A stretch of DNA of 64,000 nt from Echinicola shivajiensis. Lineage in GTDB: Bacteria > Bacteroidota > Bacteroidia > Cytophagales > Cyclobacteriaceae. The position numbers were made by a program, and so were the translations under genes. Positions 62,758 to 64,000 of the stretch are shown one piece after another (position 1 is the stretch's first letter; each line of letters begins with the position of its first letter). The DNA is taken from positions 372,001-436,000 of the forward strand of contig NZ_JAHHZM010000001.1 of NCBI RefSeq assembly GCF_018642165.1. The letters are read 5' to 3'. The notes beneath the pieces were generated by a model. It worked only from the letters and a program-made list of their open reading frames with translations, did not search any database and had not been told where the DNA came from.

Positions 62758-64000
62758 TATTTCTCATTTTTGGAATTGAGTTTACTCCATTTTAATTCTT
62801 CCCACCAGCTGTAAAGTACTGGTACAATAAACAGGGAAATCAAAGCCACCATCATCCCCCCAAATGAAGGGATGGCCATTGGAATCATGATATCAGATCC
62901 TCGTCCAGTAGAAGTGAGTACTGGCAATAAAGCCAAAAGAGTTGTGGCTGAAGTCATCAAACAAGGTCTTACCCTTCTTAATCCTGCCGAAATAACAGCC
63001 TTTCTGATCCCCTGTACTGATTCGGTTTTGCGCTTATCAAAACTTTGTTTGAGATAAGTGGCCATTACCACCCCATCATCTGTTGCAATACCAAACAGAG
63101 CTATAAAACCAACCCATACAGCCACACTTAAATTAAATTCCCGAACTTGGAAGAGCTCCCGCATGGATGTCCCCATTAGGCTGAAATCCAAAAACCAAGG
63201 TTGTCCATAAAGCCATAACATGATGAAACCACCAGAAAATGCCATGGCAATGGCAGAAAAGATAAAGCTGGTCACTGCTACGGAGCGAAACTGGAAATAA
63301 AGAATCAGAAATATCACGATAAGACAAATAGGGATCACCAATGACAATCTTTTCTCTGCCCTTACTTGGTTTTCGTATGAGCCTGAGAATTTATAGCTCA
63401 CACCTGCGGGAACTTTTAATTCCCCACTATCTATCTTATGCTTGAGGTATTGCTGGGCATTCTCAACGACTGTAACCTCCGCTACTCCATCTTGCTTATC
63501 CAGTAAGACATAACCTACCAAAAATGAGTCTTCACTCTTAATCACTTTTGGACCAGGTCTGTATTCCAATTTGGCCATTTCACCAATAGGCACCTGTTGT
63601 CCATCAGAAGTACTTACCAAAAGCTGTTCAATTGCTTCAGGATTATTCCTATACTCTCTTGCATACCTTGCCCTGATACCAAACCTTTCCCTTCCTTCGA
63701 CTGTCGAAGTTAATTTCACTCCACCCAGAGCTCCTTTGATAGTTTCCTGAACATCCGCCACATTCAGGCCGTACCTGGCAATAGCCTGCCTATCCAAATC
63801 CAACTCCAAATAAGGCTTACCCAAGGTCCTGTCAGCAAACACTGAGGCAGGCTTTACACCAGGCACCTCTTTTAGATAATGTTCAATTTCTAAACTAAAC
63901 TCTTCAATAGTCCTCAAATCAGGACCATATACTTTTAATCCAATTGGCGCCCTCATACCCGTTTGAAGCATCAGCAACCTGGTTTCTATCGGCTGAAGTT
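62757..64000 (-). CDS. cusA: heavy-metal RND pump, CusA type (C-terminal part; 5' end outside window)
   Basis: The reading frame is open to the right edge (IETRLLMLQTGMRAPIGLKV at the visible start), so this is the C-terminal 413 or so residues of a protein normally near 1040 or longer. Visible parts: second periplasmic loop, ALFGIATDDGVVMATYLKQS (the TM10-type conserved segment of HME pumps) and RRVRPCLMTSATTLLALLPV with the family Arg/Met region. It exports Cu(I)/Ag(I) across the outer membrane with the next two gene products. First visible gene of the operon cusA-cusC-cusB-DUF3347-copB. Confidence 0.93.
   Translation of the reverse strand, partial: LQPIETRLLMLQTGMRAPIGLKVYGPDLRTIEEFSLEIEHYLKEVPGVKPASVFADRTLGKPYLELDLDRQAIARYGLNVADVQETIKGALGGVKLTSTVEGRERFGIRARYAREYRNNPEAIEQLLVSTSDGQQVPIGEMAKLEYRPGPKVIKSEDSFLVGYVLLDKQDGVAEVTVVENAQQYLKHKIDSGELKVPAGVSYKFSGSYENQVRAEKRLSLVIPICLIVIFLILYFQFRSVAVTSFIFSAIAMAFSGGFIMLWLYGQPWFLDFSLMGTSMRELFQVREFNLSVAVWVGFIALFGIATDDGVVMATYLKQSFDKRKTESVQGIRKAVISAGLRRVRPCLMTSATTLLALLPVLTSTGRGSDIMIPMAIPSFGGMMVALISLFIVPVLYSWWEELKWSKLNSKNEK

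Noticed and set aside
1-64000. CRISPR array, insertion sequence or prophage
   Set aside because: No regularly spaced repeats, transposase, integrase or phage structural genes among the readable products.

Overview
The window looks like a chromosomal segment of a Bacteroidota member, most likely a marine Cytophagales such as the Cyclobacteriaceae (Algoriphagus/Echinicola/Cyclobacterium type). The grounds are a SusC/SusD pair with an ECF sigma/FecR switch, TTTG-N19-TAnnTTTG promoters, few Shine-Dalgarno sequences, many lipoproteins, IcmF, MenA and the bifunctional HisB. The genus is an inference. No insertion sequence, prophage or CRISPR array is visible.

Layout. 1-2834: 5' part of a class V aminotransferase-like gene, a lone AT-rich AbiH-type defence gene, and a tandem pair of small beta-barrel-like paralogues. 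3007-6941: secreted M28 peptidase, and an alpha/beta hydrolase followed by a D-threonine aldolase-family enzyme. 7016-14040: sigma factor, FecR, SusC with an STN domain, then SusD, a signal-responsive uptake locus without attached glycoside hydrolases. 14336-14592: a self-contained transcription unit (promoter, 123-nt class II tRNA-like RNA, terminator). 14751-22651: arginine decarboxylase and an RND multidrug efflux operon (adaptor, pump, outer-membrane factor). 23027-23774: a SAM-I riboswitch leading into a protein of unknown function, with a short Cys-Cys-ended ORF in between. 24216-31446: arginase, argS, glutathione peroxidase, menA, a universal stress protein, an eIF1/SUI1 protein and hemA.

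31483-36178 is a his operon (hisG, hisD, hisC, hisB) with a consensus promoter and a 29-residue leader peptide containing six histidines. 36202-37716 encodes a lipoprotein made of two truncated-globin-like domains and a small membrane-anchored partner. 37855-47271 is mostly housekeeping: TPR lipoprotein, Dpm1-like glycosyltransferase, LolC/E-type permease, NamZ-type muramidase, fmt, a DUF4412 protein, folA, cinA and a 2-oxoacid dehydrogenase E2. 47327-51212 pairs a hybrid histidine kinase with a Cache-domain lipoprotein. 51239-56981 holds an OsmC protein, the fused mutase IcmF and a divergent CoA-transferase. 56986-64000 is a copper/silver resistance operon read leftward: CusA (5' part outside the window), CusC-like channel, CusB-like adaptor, a DUF3347 lipoprotein and a CopB-type ATPase.

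The strongest candidate for something undescribed is the tRNA-like RNA at 14401-14523. It has an intact tRNA body, a Leu-like D-arm, a 55-nt variable region and a GUC anticodon, with its own promoter and terminator. Next are the SAM-riboswitch-controlled unknown gene, the double-globin lipoprotein and the his attenuator-like leader.
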